5,903 nucleotides of DNA, from contig JAKDIK010000177.1 of the NCBI GenBank assembly GCA_030450535.1, forward strand, positions 1 to 5,903, written 5' to 3'. The translations under genes and the position numbers were made by a program. Shown piece after piece: positions 1 to 5,846 of the stretch. This DNA comes from Propionibacteriaceae bacterium. Lineage in GTDB: Bacteria > Actinomycetota > Actinomycetes > Propionibacteriales > Propionibacteriaceae. Under the pieces are notes generated by a model. It was given only the letters and a program-made list of their open reading frames with translations, was not told where the DNA came from and ran no database searches. Position 1 is the first letter of the stretch; each line of letters begins with the position of its first letter.

Positions 1-608
1 ACCGCCGGTGCAGCAACGGTCTTCTCGGGCTCTGGTGCTTCCGGTGGGAGGTCGGGTTCGGGCTCCGGCTCGGGTTCGGGCTCCGGCTCCGGCTCCGGCT
101 CGGGCTCCGGCGGGTCCGGCACCACGACGGGGGCCGGCTCAGGCTCCGGCTCGGCCGTGACGCCGGCCGATGCTGTACCGGGACGGGCGTTCAGCATCTG
201 GATGAGGGTGCTCCGCAGGTGGGGCGATGAGACGGGCGGCACGAGGAACGCGAAATCGGGACCGAGGTCGAAGCGCACCCATTGCTCGCCACCCAGCGTC
301 AGCGCCGAGAAGTGGGCGTCGGCGCTGTCCAGGTCGACCAGGGCGTGCCGGTCGATGCCAGCCGCGTCGCGCCACAGGACGCCGGCGCGTGAGCTCTGCA
401 GCACCAGCGCGCCGTAATCGATGCGCTCGTGCGGAAGGCCGACCGGGATGACGTAGTGGACGGGCTGGTCGTCGGCCACGACGCGCCCGAACCGCGACGC
501 CCCCCCGGCGAGCACCTGGCGCGACAACTTGGCGAATCGGTCGTCGAAGGGCGCCAGGTCGAGCGCCGCGACGGCTCCGCGGCTGATCCGGTCGGCGAGA
601 TCGGGCAT
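1..608 (-). CDS. Hypothetical protein with Pro-Glu repeat tail (3' end beyond window)
   Basis: The frame is open from an ATG at 608 to the left edge, so 202 residues are present and the C-terminus is missing. Residues 1 to about 147 look globular, with mixed hydrophobic and charged residues and no membrane segment or signal peptide. From about residue 150 the protein becomes a low-complexity acidic, proline-rich tail, including nine consecutive Pro-Glu dipeptides at residues 167-184, followed by a less regular Pro/Glu/Ala stretch. The start is supported by a GGGGAG Shine-Dalgarno-like element 8 nt upstream and a TATGCT box further upstream. I do not recognise the family. Such Pro-Glu tails usually act as stiff extended linkers, so another domain may lie beyond the edge; that is inference. 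It lies downstream of tpx on the same strand with a 118-bp gap, so it is probably a separate transcript. Confidence 0.75.
   Translation of the reverse strand, partial: MPDLADRISRGAVAALDLAPFDDRFAKLSRQVLAGGASRFGRVVADDQPVHYVIPVGLPHERIDYGALVLQSSRAGVLWRDAAGIDRHALVDLDSADAHFSALTLGGEQWVRFDLGPDFAFLVPPVSSPHLRSTLIQMLNARPGTASAGVTAEPEPEPAPVVVPDPPEPEPEPEPEPEPEPEPEPDLPPEAPEPEKTVAAPA
57..110 (-). repeat. In-frame hexanucleotide repeat encoding (Pro-Glu)9
   Basis: Nine tandem 6-bp units, CTCCGG with TTCGGG and CTCGGG variants on the plus strand, encode nine Pro-Glu dipeptides on the minus strand. A shorter interrupted block at about 135-152 encodes further Glu-Pro pairs. Because the unit is 6 bp, gain or loss of units keeps the reading frame and would only change tail length. 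Confidence 0.9.
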
Positions 609-651
609 CGGACGTGCTCCCCTCTGCGGTGGCGGGTGAGGTTGCGGATCG

Positions 652-657
652 AGCATA
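652..657 (-). promoter_or_regulatory. Candidate -10 box for the left-edge hypothetical gene
   Basis: The minus strand reads TATGCT here, matching the actinobacterial TANNNT -10 pattern. It predicts a start near 645 and a leader of about 37 nt that contains the GGGGAG ribosome-binding site. I see no good -35 hexamer at 17-19 bp spacing. Confidence 0.4.
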
Positions 658-698
658 GCGACGCCGCCCCGCGCCGAGTCGGTGCGACGCGGGGGACG

Positions 699-714
699 GC
701 CGATGCTGATCGGC
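699..714 (-). terminator. Possible hairpin terminator after tpx
   Basis: A 6-bp perfect stem (GCCGAT / ATCGGC) with a 4-nt loop begins 13 nt past the tpx stop codon. No T-rich tract follows on the minus strand, so it is not a canonical intrinsic terminator. GC-rich actinobacteria often have hairpins without a U tail at gene ends. Confidence 0.35.
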
Positions 715-726
715 TGGCGGGGCGGC

Positions 727-1224
727 TCAGCCGAGCGCGGCGACCGCCGCGTCGTAGTCCGGCTCCTGCGTGATCTCGCCGACGAGCTCGGTGTGGGTGA
801 CGGTGCCGTCGGCGTCCACCACGACCACCGCGCGGGCGTTCAGCCCGGCCAGCGGGCCGTCCAGCAGGCGGGTGCCGTAGTCGTCAGCGAACGTGGAGCG
901 GAACGTGGACGCCGTGACCACGTTCTCGATGCCCTCCGCGCCGCAGAAGCGGGCCAGGGCAAACGGCAGGTCGGCCGACACGCAGACCACCGTGGTGTCG
1001 GGCAGAGAGGCGGCCACCTCGTTGAACTTGCGCACGCTCATGGCGCAGACGCCGGTGTCGACGCTGGGAAAGATGTTGAGCACCACGCGCTTGCCGGCCG
1101 CGTCCGCGAGCGTGACGTCGGACAGGTCGGAGCCGGTGAGCGTGAACGCCGGGGCGGGGCTGCCGACGGCCGGCAGCTCCGAGGTCGTGTGGACGGGATT
1201 TCCCTTGAACTTGGTCTCAGCCAT
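727..1224 (-). CDS. tpx: Thiol peroxidase Tpx (atypical 2-Cys peroxiredoxin)
   Basis: This 165-residue protein is the usual Tpx length and aligns by eye with E. coli Tpx along its whole length. It has the N-terminal FKGNPV segment, a thioredoxin-fold core with the LNIFPS-DTGVC motif, then RKFN, SADLPFA and RFCGAEG, and a C-terminal EPDY segment. The peroxidatic cysteine is Cys60 in DTGVC, and the resolving cysteine is Cys94 in RFCG; both are present, so the enzyme should be active. It reduces hydrogen peroxide and alkyl hydroperoxides in the cytoplasm using thioredoxin. The ATG at 1224 matches the family N-terminus. Only a weak GAGG lies very close upstream, so start-site signals are poor. 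It is divergent from cimA, and a 17-bp palindrome lies 14 nt upstream of its start. The same frame stays open far upstream, but that is antisense shadow of cimA. Confidence 0.96.
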   Translation of the reverse strand: MAETKFKGNPVHTTSELPAVGSPAPAFTLTGSDLSDVTLADAAGKRVVLNIFPSVDTGVCAMSVRKFNEVAASLPDTTVVCVSADLPFALARFCGAEGIENVVTASTFRSTFADDYGTRLLDGPLAGLNARAVVVVDADGTVTHTELVGEITQEPDYDAAVAALG

Positions 1225-1238
1225 GCCCTCGAGTCTGT

Positions 1239-1255
1239 CACGGCGGCCCGCCGTG
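1239..1255. promoter_or_regulatory. 17-bp perfect palindrome upstream of tpx
   Basis: CACGGCGG-C-CCGCCGTG has 8-bp arms around one central base. It lies 14 nt upstream of the tpx ATG. The position suits an operator or a 5'-leader hairpin. No regulator is encoded in the window, so its role is inference; in GC-rich DNA some palindromes arise by chance. Confidence 0.35.
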
Positions 1256-1291
1256 CGGCAGCCCGCGGGCCCGGCCGCAGCCGCAGCACTG

Positions 1292-1310
1292 CGTCTCGCC
1301 CGGCGAGACG
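1292..1310. promoter_or_regulatory. 19-bp perfect palindrome upstream of cimA (candidate operator)
   Basis: CGTCTCGCC-C-GGCGAGACG has 9-bp arms around one central base. It lies 94 bp upstream of the cimA ATG and 67 bp upstream of the tpx ATG, near the middle of the divergent gap. It contains GTCTC/GAGAC half-sites, less pure G+C than the surrounding DNA. An operator for a branched-chain amino-acid regulator is possible but is inference, as I cannot match it to a known site. Confidence 0.4.
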
Positions 1311-1392
1311 GATGGACCACACCGTGGACATGGGCGATCATCGACACCGTGACTGGGGAAGAACAGGTCCCCGTTGCCCACGCCAGCCACCA

Positions 1393-1398
1393 GAAGGA
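1393..1398 (+). promoter_or_regulatory. cimA ribosome-binding site
   Basis: GAAGGA lies 6 nt before the ATG at 1405. It decides between this start and in-frame upstream ATG codons at 1312 and 1330, which lack such a site and would add non-conserved residues. Confidence 0.75.
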
Positions 1399-1404
1399 CG
1401 GACG

Positions 1405-3054
1405 ATGACGACCCTCCCCGTCGCCCCCGACGTGTTCCACCTCTACGACACCACGCTCCGCGACGGTGCGCAGCAGGAGGGACTCCGCCTCACGGTGGCC
1501 GACAAGCTCAAGATCGCGCGACTGCTGGACGAGTTGGGCGTGCACTTCATCGAGGGCGGCTGGCCCGGCGCCAACCCCAACGACACCGCGTTCTTCGCGG
1601 CCGCCGCATCCGGCGAGCTCGCCCTGGCCAACGCCAAGCTCACGGCGTTCGGCGCCACCCGCCGCGTCGGCGGCCGGGCGGCCAGCGATCCGCTCACGCG
1701 GGCGCTGCTGGACGCCCAGACCGAGGTCATCTGCCTGGTCGCCAAGAGCCACGACGAGCACGTCTACCGCGCCCTGCGCACCGACCTGGCCGAGAACCTC
1801 GCCATGATCACCGACACCGTGCGCTTCCTCACCGGCGAGGGCCGACGCGTCTTCGTCGACTGCGAGCACTTCTTCGACGGCTATCGGGCCAACCCGTCGT
1901 ACGCGCTGGAGGTCGTCCGCACGGCGGCGGACGCGGGCGCGGAGGTCGTCGTCCTGTGCGACACCAACGGCGGCATGCTGCCGAACTGGATGGGCGAGGT
2001 GGTGAGCGCGGCCGGCGGCGTCGGCGTCGATCTCGGCATCCACTGCCACAACGACACCGGCTGCGCGGTCGCCAACACCCTCGCGGCCGTCGACGCCGGA
2101 GCCATGCACGTGCAGGGCACCATGAACGGCCACGGGGAGCGCACCGGCAACGCCGATCTGGTCACCGTGCTCGCCAACCTCCAGCTCAAGTACGGGTGGG
2201 ACGTCGTGTTGGGGGAGCAACTCGCTCGCGCGACGTCCATCTCGCACGCGGTCGCGGCGATCACGCATGTGGCCCCCAACGCGCGGCAGCCGTACGTCGG
2301 TCACTCCGCGTTCGCGCACAAGGCCGGGCTGCACGCGTCCGCGATCAAGGTGGATGCCAACCTCTACCAGCACACCGATCCGGTCCACGTGGGCAACGAC
2401 ATGCGCATGCTGGTCTCCGACATGGCGGGCCGCGCGAACATCCAGCTCAAGGGCGGCGAGCTCGGCTTCGATCTCTCGGATCGCGAGATCGCGGCCCGCA
2501 TCACGGACCGGGTGAAGCAGCGCGAGGCCGCGGGCTACAGCTACGAGTCGGCGGACGCCTCGTTCGAGCTGCTGCTGCGCAGCGAGCTGGGACAACTGAC
2601 CTTCCCGTTCGAGGTGCAGCGGTGGCGCGTGTTGACGTCGAGCGAGCCCACCGACGAAGGTGACTCCGAGGGCACCGTGAAGGTGCGCGTCGGCGAATCC
2701 GTGACCAGTCGCGTGGGGGAGGCGTTCGGTCCGCTGAGCGCCCTCGACATCGCGCTGCGCCAGGCGCTCACACCGGCCTTCCCGGCGGTGGAGAGCTACG
2801 AGCTGATCGACTACAAGGTGCGCATCATCGAGATGGGCCACGGCACGGACGCGATCGTCCGCGTCCTCATCGACACCACCGACGGGTCCCGCACCTGGAC
2901 GACGGTCGGCGTGGGTACCAACGTCGTCGAGGCGTCCTGGGAGGCCCTGCACGACGCCTACCTGTGGGGGCTGCTCACGCGGGAATCCGACGTCGGCTCG
3001 GCGACCGCCGCGAACGTTGCCGAGATCGCGGACGAGGTGCTGGTCGGGGGCTGA
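1405..3054 (+). CDS. cimA: Citramalate synthase CimA
   Basis: CimA condenses pyruvate with acetyl-CoA to (R)-citramalate, opening the threonine-independent route to 2-oxobutyrate and isoleucine. The 549 residues fit the family of about 530-550. The catalytic TIM barrel spans roughly residues 10-275. It shows YDTTLRDGAQQEG at the start (Arg19 and metal-binding Asp20), CDTNGG at 185-190, the metal-binding HCHND with His213 and His215, and the NGHGERTGNAD loop at 241-251. The linker carries the GHSAFAHKAGLHASA signature at 299-313, typical of the citramalate-synthase branch rather than classical LeuA. Residues from about 415 form a LeuA-dimer regulatory domain, where isoleucine feedback is expected. 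Homocitrate or isopropylmalate synthase activity is the main alternative, but the overall pattern favours CimA. It is followed by convergent vapC after 97 bp. Confidence 0.93.
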   Translation: MTTLPVAPDVFHLYDTTLRDGAQQEGLRLTVADKLKIARLLDELGVHFIEGGWPGANPNDTAFFAAAASGELALANAKLTAFGATRRVGGRAASDPLTRALLDAQTEVICLVAKSHDEHVYRALRTDLAENLAMITDTVRFLTGEGRRVFVDCEHFFDGYRANPSYALEVVRTAADAGAEVVVLCDTNGGMLPNWMGEVVSAAGGVGVDLGIHCHNDTGCAVANTLAAVDAGAMHVQGTMNGHGERTGNADLVTVLANLQLKYGWDVVLGEQLARATSISHAVAAITHVAPNARQPYVGHSAFAHKAGLHASAIKVDANLYQHTDPVHVGNDMRMLVSDMAGRANIQLKGGELGFDLSDREIAARITDRVKQREAAGYSYESADASFELLLRSELGQLTFPFEVQRWRVLTSSEPTDEGDSEGTVKVRVGESVTSRVGEAFGPLSALDIALRQALTPAFPAVESYELIDYKVRIIEMGHGTDAIVRVLIDTTDGSRTWTTVGVGTNVVEASWEALHDAYLWGLLTRESDVGSATAANVAEIADEVLVGG

Positions 3055-3105
3055 ACGGGCCGGTGGGCGAGCTCGCAGGCTCCGTGGGCGCTGCTGATGA
3101 GGCCT

Positions 3106-3119
3106 GCCGGGCGCCCGGC
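3106..3119. terminator. Palindromic hairpin between convergent cimA and vapC
   Basis: GCCGGGCGCCCGGC is a perfect 14-bp palindrome 51 nt past the cimA stop codon. It can fold as a 5-bp stem with a 4-nt loop. A second, 17-bp palindrome (3155-3171) overlaps the 3' end of vapC. No T-rich tract follows. A bidirectional termination zone is plausible for these convergent genes but is inference. Confidence 0.35.
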
Positions 3120-3151
3120 TGATGTCGCGGGTGGGCGCCGGGTGCGCCGCC

Positions 3152-3568
3152 TCACGCGCGCCCGGCGCGCGCCTGGGACGGGAGCACCGCCAACCCCCTG
3201 GGGACGAGATCCCGCAGATCGCAACTCACCAACCGCGCGCCCGCCCGTCGGGCGGCAGCGACGTAGCCGGCGTCGTAAGCCGAGATGCCATGCTCGGTGG
3301 CCAGCGCGGCCGCGTCCGCCAGCAGGGGCGCGTCAGCGCGCACCAGACCGCCGTCGTCGGCCAGGGCGACCACTCGGTCGCACAGCCGGGTGGCCGCGAC
3401 CGGGTCGCCCCAGGCCCGTACCGCGACGTTGGTGACCTCGTAGAAGGCAAGGTCGAGTGTGGCCAGGGGATCCTCGGCGCCAAGCAACCAGACGGCGTCG
3501 CCGTGGTGGTCATCGTCGGAATCCTCTGTGGCGAGGAGCACGCTGGCGTCCAGCAACCACAGCGTCAC
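3152..3568 (-). CDS. PIN-domain ribonuclease toxin, VapC type
   Basis: This is a 138-residue PIN-domain protein, the size of typical VapC toxins. It is an Mg-dependent RNase; relatives cut tRNA or rRNA. The acidic active-site set is visible: Asp7 in LLDASVLLA, Glu44 in FYEVTN, Asp99 in SAYDAGYVAAA and Asp117 in LVSCDL. All four are intact, so the toxin is probably active. I chose the GTG at 3568 because it places Asp7 in the canonical N-terminal strand and because GTGA overlaps the upstream antitoxin stop by 4 nt, which implies translational coupling. A longer reading from an ATG at 3817 would overlap nearly all of the antitoxin and lacks homologous sequence. The RNA target cannot be read from the sequence. 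Confidence 0.88.
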   Translation of the reverse strand: MTLWLLDASVLLATEDSDDDHHGDAVWLLGAEDPLATLDLAFYEVTNVAVRAWGDPVAATRLCDRVVALADDGGLVRADAPLLADAAALATEHGISAYDAGYVAAARRAGARLVSCDLRDLVPRGLAVLPSQARAGRA

Positions 3569-3855
3569 GGCTGGTCCCGGTGGGGCTGCTCGGGCGCGGA
3601 CCCCCGGCGGGGCCCGTCCCTGCCTGCACGGTGCCGTTCTGCCCGGAGGAGATCGGCGACGCCGCCGCCGCGTCCGACCGCGCAGCTCGCCGCCGTGATC
3701 GCTGCCATGCGTTCGGCACGGCGGGACGTCCGCCTGCGCAATGATCCCTCCGCCAACGTGCGGAGCAACCCGCTGCGCGTCGTGCCGCGCCGTTCCGCCT
3801 CGGCGTCGAGCGCCCACAGCACATCGTCGGGCAGCGAGATCATCACCTTGGCCAT
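3565..3855 (-). CDS. Ribbon-helix-helix antitoxin, VapB type
   Basis: This 96-residue protein starts with a ribbon-helix-helix DNA-binding domain: strand MAKVMISLPDD, a helix about residues 10-23, the turn at RGTT, and a second helix about residues 26-37. The later segment with VADLLRAERHR (about 66-76) resembles the VapC-binding tail of VapB proteins, and the last 20 residues are Arg/Pro-rich and probably disordered. It should neutralise the downstream PIN toxin and repress the shared promoter. The ATG at 3855 has no Shine-Dalgarno but lies 7 nt after a TATACT box, fitting a leaderless mRNA. Its stop codon overlaps the toxin start as GTGA. Pairing is inferred from gene order, overlap and domain types; no symbol is given because VapB families are numbered per genome. 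Confidence 0.85.
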   Translation of the reverse strand: MAKVMISLPDDVLWALDAEAERRGTTRSGLLRTLAEGSLRRRTSRRAERMAAITAASCAVGRGGGVADLLRAERHRAGRDGPRRGSAPEQPHRDQP

Positions 3856-3862
3856 GCCGATC

Positions 3863-3875
3863 AGTATACCCGGTA
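3863..3875 (-). promoter_or_regulatory. vapBC promoter (-10 TATACT) with small inverted repeats
   Basis: On the minus strand TATACT occupies 3868-3863, so transcription should begin at about 3856 or 3855, the vapB ATG. There is no ribosome-binding site, which agrees with a leaderless transcript. The box overlaps GTATAC (3864-3869) and TACC-C-GGTA (3867-3875), short dyads suitable for the ribbon-helix-helix antitoxin to bind for autorepression. I see no clear -35 hexamer. Confidence 0.55.
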
Positions 3876-3970
3876 ATGCCAGGGCGGAGGGGACGGCCTC
3901 AGACGCGCGCCGGACGCCGACCCCGGGGCTGTCGGGCGTCGGTGTGGGGACCCTGATCGACGCGGCTGGG

Positions 3971-3976
3971 TACCCT
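3971..3976 (+). promoter_or_regulatory. -10 box of a leaderless promoter for the DUF1707 gene
   Basis: TACCCT matches TANNNT and ends 7 nt before the ATG at 3984, predicting a start at about 3983-3984. No Shine-Dalgarno is present before the ATG. This arrangement is common for leaderless actinobacterial genes. Confidence 0.5.
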
Positions 3977-3983
3977 TGCCGCC

Positions 3984-4652
3984 ATGAGCCTCCCCGAGCC
4001 CAGCGCGATCCGCATCGGTCATGCGGAGCGTGATCAGGCCGTCGAGACCCTGCGTGAGGCCGCCGCCGCCGGCCGGCGCCGGCTGGACGAACTGGACGGT
4101 CGCATCGAGGCCGCGCTCGCGGCCCGCACCCGCGACGACCTGCGTCCCCTGCTCGCCGACCTGATCCCGCCGGCCGAGGTCGAAGTGGTGGTCAACACCG
4201 CCGCCGCACTCGAGAGGCAGCGGGCCGGTGAACCGGGCTGGTCCTGGCAGGACCCCCTGGTGTTCACGGCGCGGTGGGACGACGTCGTGCGGGCCGGCCC
4301 CTGGGAGGTGCCCCCGTTCCTCGAGCTGCATCCGGTGGCCGCCAACGTGAAGCTGAACTTCGTGGACGCGCGCGCGACGTCGGAGATCATCGACGTCGTG
4401 GTGCATGGGGGCGCCGGCGACGCGATCCTCATCGTGCCGGACGGCTGGGGAGCGGACGTGAGCCGCATCGAGAAGGGGATGGGCTCGCTGAAGAGCACCG
4501 TGGCGCCGCGGCCGTCCGGACGCCTGCCGCTGCTCGTCGTGAGGGGCAAGGGGTCACTGGGCGACATCAAGGTCCGCCATGCCAACCGCTTCGACGACTG
4601 GCAGCGCCAGCGCCGCCTCGACAAGGGCGGCGGCATCTACGCCAAGAACTGA
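3984..4652 (+). CDS. DUF1707 (SHOCT-like) domain protein
   Basis: This 222-residue protein is probably soluble, with no signal peptide or membrane segment. Residues about 10-60 form a DUF1707 domain: IRIGHAERDQAVETLREA, then a Gly-Arg turn, then LDELDGRIEAALAARTRDDL. That pattern of a Gly-x-AER start, a helix and an AARTR-DL end is characteristic of this actinobacterial domain. Residues about 85-210 are rich in beta-strand-like alternation with repeated Gly and Val/Ile (VVVHGGAGDAILIVPDGW, LPLLVVRGKGSLGDIKV). They resemble the C-terminal region common in DUF1707 proteins and distantly the LiaF-type cell-envelope-response domain. The function is unknown. It is transcribed divergently from vapB across 128 bp and convergently to the hydrolase gene. 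The basic C-terminal end (RQRRLDKGG) has no assigned meaning. Confidence 0.85.
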   Translation: MSLPEPSAIRIGHAERDQAVETLREAAAAGRRRLDELDGRIEAALAARTRDDLRPLLADLIPPAEVEVVVNTAAALERQRAGEPGWSWQDPLVFTARWDDVVRAGPWEVPPFLELHPVAANVKLNFVDARATSEIIDVVVHGGAGDAILIVPDGWGADVSRIEKGMGSLKSTVAPRPSGRLPLLVVRGKGSLGDIKVRHANRFDDWQRQRRLDKGGGIYAKN

Positions 4653-4805
4653 AACCTGGTTCCGTACGACCTTCGATCTGTCCCCGAACCCCCTGCGTGC
4701 GGTCCGCGAGCATCGACGTGGATTGGTCACTCGACGCCGACACCCCCCTGAATGTCGACCCTCGACAGGCGCATCGCCGTCAACCGCCGGGGTGCGGCCG
4801 TCCGC
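4653..4805. other. Non-coding gap between convergent genes, with a short inverted repeat
   Basis: I see no gene with a credible start and family match in this 153-bp gap. It holds TGTCGA-CCC-TCGACA at 4753-4767 (6-bp arms, 3-nt loop) and GCGGCC (4794-4799) pairing with GGCCGC (4809-4814) across the hydrolase stop codon. Neither is followed by a T tract. They may help end transcription of the two converging genes. Confidence 0.4.
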
Positions 4806-5816
4806 TCAGGCCGCGGGATGCCAGTCGGAGAGGCGTTCCAACAGGATGCGATCGGACTCCGCCTTGGCTCGTTCGTTGGCGTCCCGCGTGCCGCCCAGGG
4901 CCAGGCCCGCCGCATACCCGTCGTTGCTGCCGAACAGGTGCCCCGCGCCGGGCAGCACGTGGACCTCCACGTCAGGGCTCTGCTCGGTCAGAGCCCTGAC
5001 GGCGTCGTCGGCAGGCCACATGGCGTCGTCGGTGCCGGCGAAGGCGAGCACCGGCAGCCCCGACCGGAGCCGGATCAGGGCCGCAGCGGCGGCGTCCGGA
5101 TCACCCTCGGGCGCGGTGACATAGGTCTGGCGCAGGTGAATCGGCGTGTTGAGCAACAGGGCAAGGAACATCGAGAAGTTGGTCCCGCCCGAGGCATGCG
5201 AGAAGGAGACGTAGGGGACCGGCTCGCCCCGCCACGTCCACGACGACGCGTCGCGGGCGTAGTCGAGCCCCGCCCACACGTACTGCGTGGGCGTGTAGAC
5301 CACCACGTGGTCGATCTCGGCGTACCGCTCCTGCAGGGCCAGGGCGAGCTCGGCGCCCTTCGACGTCCCGAGAACCGTCAGCGGCCCCTCGGGTGCGTGG
5401 GTGGCCCGCCAGGCGAGCACCTCGTCGAAGAACTCAAGGGGAACCTCGGTCAGTAGCTCGGGCTGGTGGGGCTGGCCAAAGTAGAACAGACTCAGCACCT
5501 CGTACCCCTGCCCGGCCAGCTGGACGCCGCGGGCGTAGTCCGGGCCGCCCTCCGAGCCGCCCCACACGACCACCAGACCAGATCGCTCGGGGGCGTCCGG
5601 GGTGAGGTGGTAGCCGTTGAGGTAGTGGCCCTCAACCCGCTCGATACTCAGCCCGGGTTGGTCGAGCGGGTAGATGCTCGGGTCCTGCGGATTGCCCGCC
5701 AGCTCCGGTGGGGTGGGGTAGCGCAGTCCGTTCACGAAGCGGACGGCGACGATCACGAGCACGAACGCGACGATCACCGCGAGCGTGCCCAGGAGCACGC
5801 GGACGAACTTCTTCAT
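4806..5816 (-). CDS. Membrane-anchored alpha/beta hydrolase with BAAT-type C-terminal domain
   Basis: This 336-residue protein starts with MKKF and one hydrophobic segment at about residues 7-28. Without an obvious signal-peptidase site it is probably an uncleaved anchor placing the enzyme on the outer face of the membrane. The catalytic domain follows: oxyanion-type loop WGGSEGG at 85-91, nucleophile elbow GTSKG with Ser152, acid Asp263 or Asp264 in GTDDAMWPA, and His293 in GAGHLFG. The SSWTWRGEPVPY segment at about 191-202 matches the conserved W-x-x-x-G-x-P-x-P stretch of the BAAT/acyl-CoA thioesterase C-terminal family. The triad is complete. Substrate is unknown: animal relatives act on acyl-CoA thioesters, but an exported enzyme would more likely be an esterase; this is inference. 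GGAAAG lies 7 nt before the ATG. A gene ending 30 bp upstream suggests an operon. Confidence 0.88.
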   Translation of the reverse strand: MKKFVRVLLGTLAVIVAFVLVIVAVRFVNGLRYPTPPELAGNPQDPSIYPLDQPGLSIERVEGHYLNGYHLTPDAPERSGLVVVWGGSEGGPDYARGVQLAGQGYEVLSLFYFGQPHQPELLTEVPLEFFDEVLAWRATHAPEGPLTVLGTSKGAELALALQERYAEIDHVVVYTPTQYVWAGLDYARDASSWTWRGEPVPYVSFSHASGGTNFSMFLALLLNTPIHLRQTYVTAPEGDPDAAAAALIRLRSGLPVLAFAGTDDAMWPADDAVRALTEQSPDVEVHVLPGAGHLFGSNDGYAAGLALGGTRDANERAKAESDRILLERLSDWHPAA

Positions 5817-5846
5817 GGGTTGTCTTTCCGGGGTGTGGCTGGGGGT

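Noticed and set aside
43..152. Tandem repeat as a CRISPR array or phage-type repeat
   Set aside because: The units are 6 bp with no spacers and encode Pro-Glu in frame with a longer gene.
1355..1372. GGGGA/TCCCC hairpin in the cimA leader as a riboswitch or attenuator
   Set aside because: Only 5 bp of stem with an 8-nt loop and no alternative terminator structure; such pairs are expected by chance in this composition.
682..1404. Upstream in-frame extension of cimA to a start at 682 (or ATGs at 1312 and 1330)
   Set aside because: It would overlap tpx on the opposite strand, the added residues have no family similarity, and only the 1405 start has a good GAAGGA site and the expected N-terminus.
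1349..1408. Short leader-peptide frame (GTG at 1349 to TGA at 1408) overlapping the cimA start
   Set aside because: It lacks a ribosome-binding site and has no run of Ile, Leu or Val codons expected of an attenuation peptide.
1225..2952. Long antisense open frame running upstream of tpx through cimA
   Set aside because: Open frames opposite GC-rich coding DNA are common. The translation is low-complexity and Tpx starts naturally at 1224.
3569..3817. N-terminal extension of the PIN toxin to an ATG at 3817
   Set aside because: It would overlap most of the antitoxin gene, is Arg/Gly-rich without homology, and displaces the active-site Asp from the N-terminus.
3122..4033. 303-codon plus-strand open frame across vapBC
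   Set aside because: It is antisense to two recognisable genes and encodes composition-biased sequence with no family features.
4752..5456. 234-codon plus-strand open frame opposite the hydrolase
   Set aside because: It is a shadow of the hydrolase gene, whose opposite-strand product has a complete catalytic motif set.
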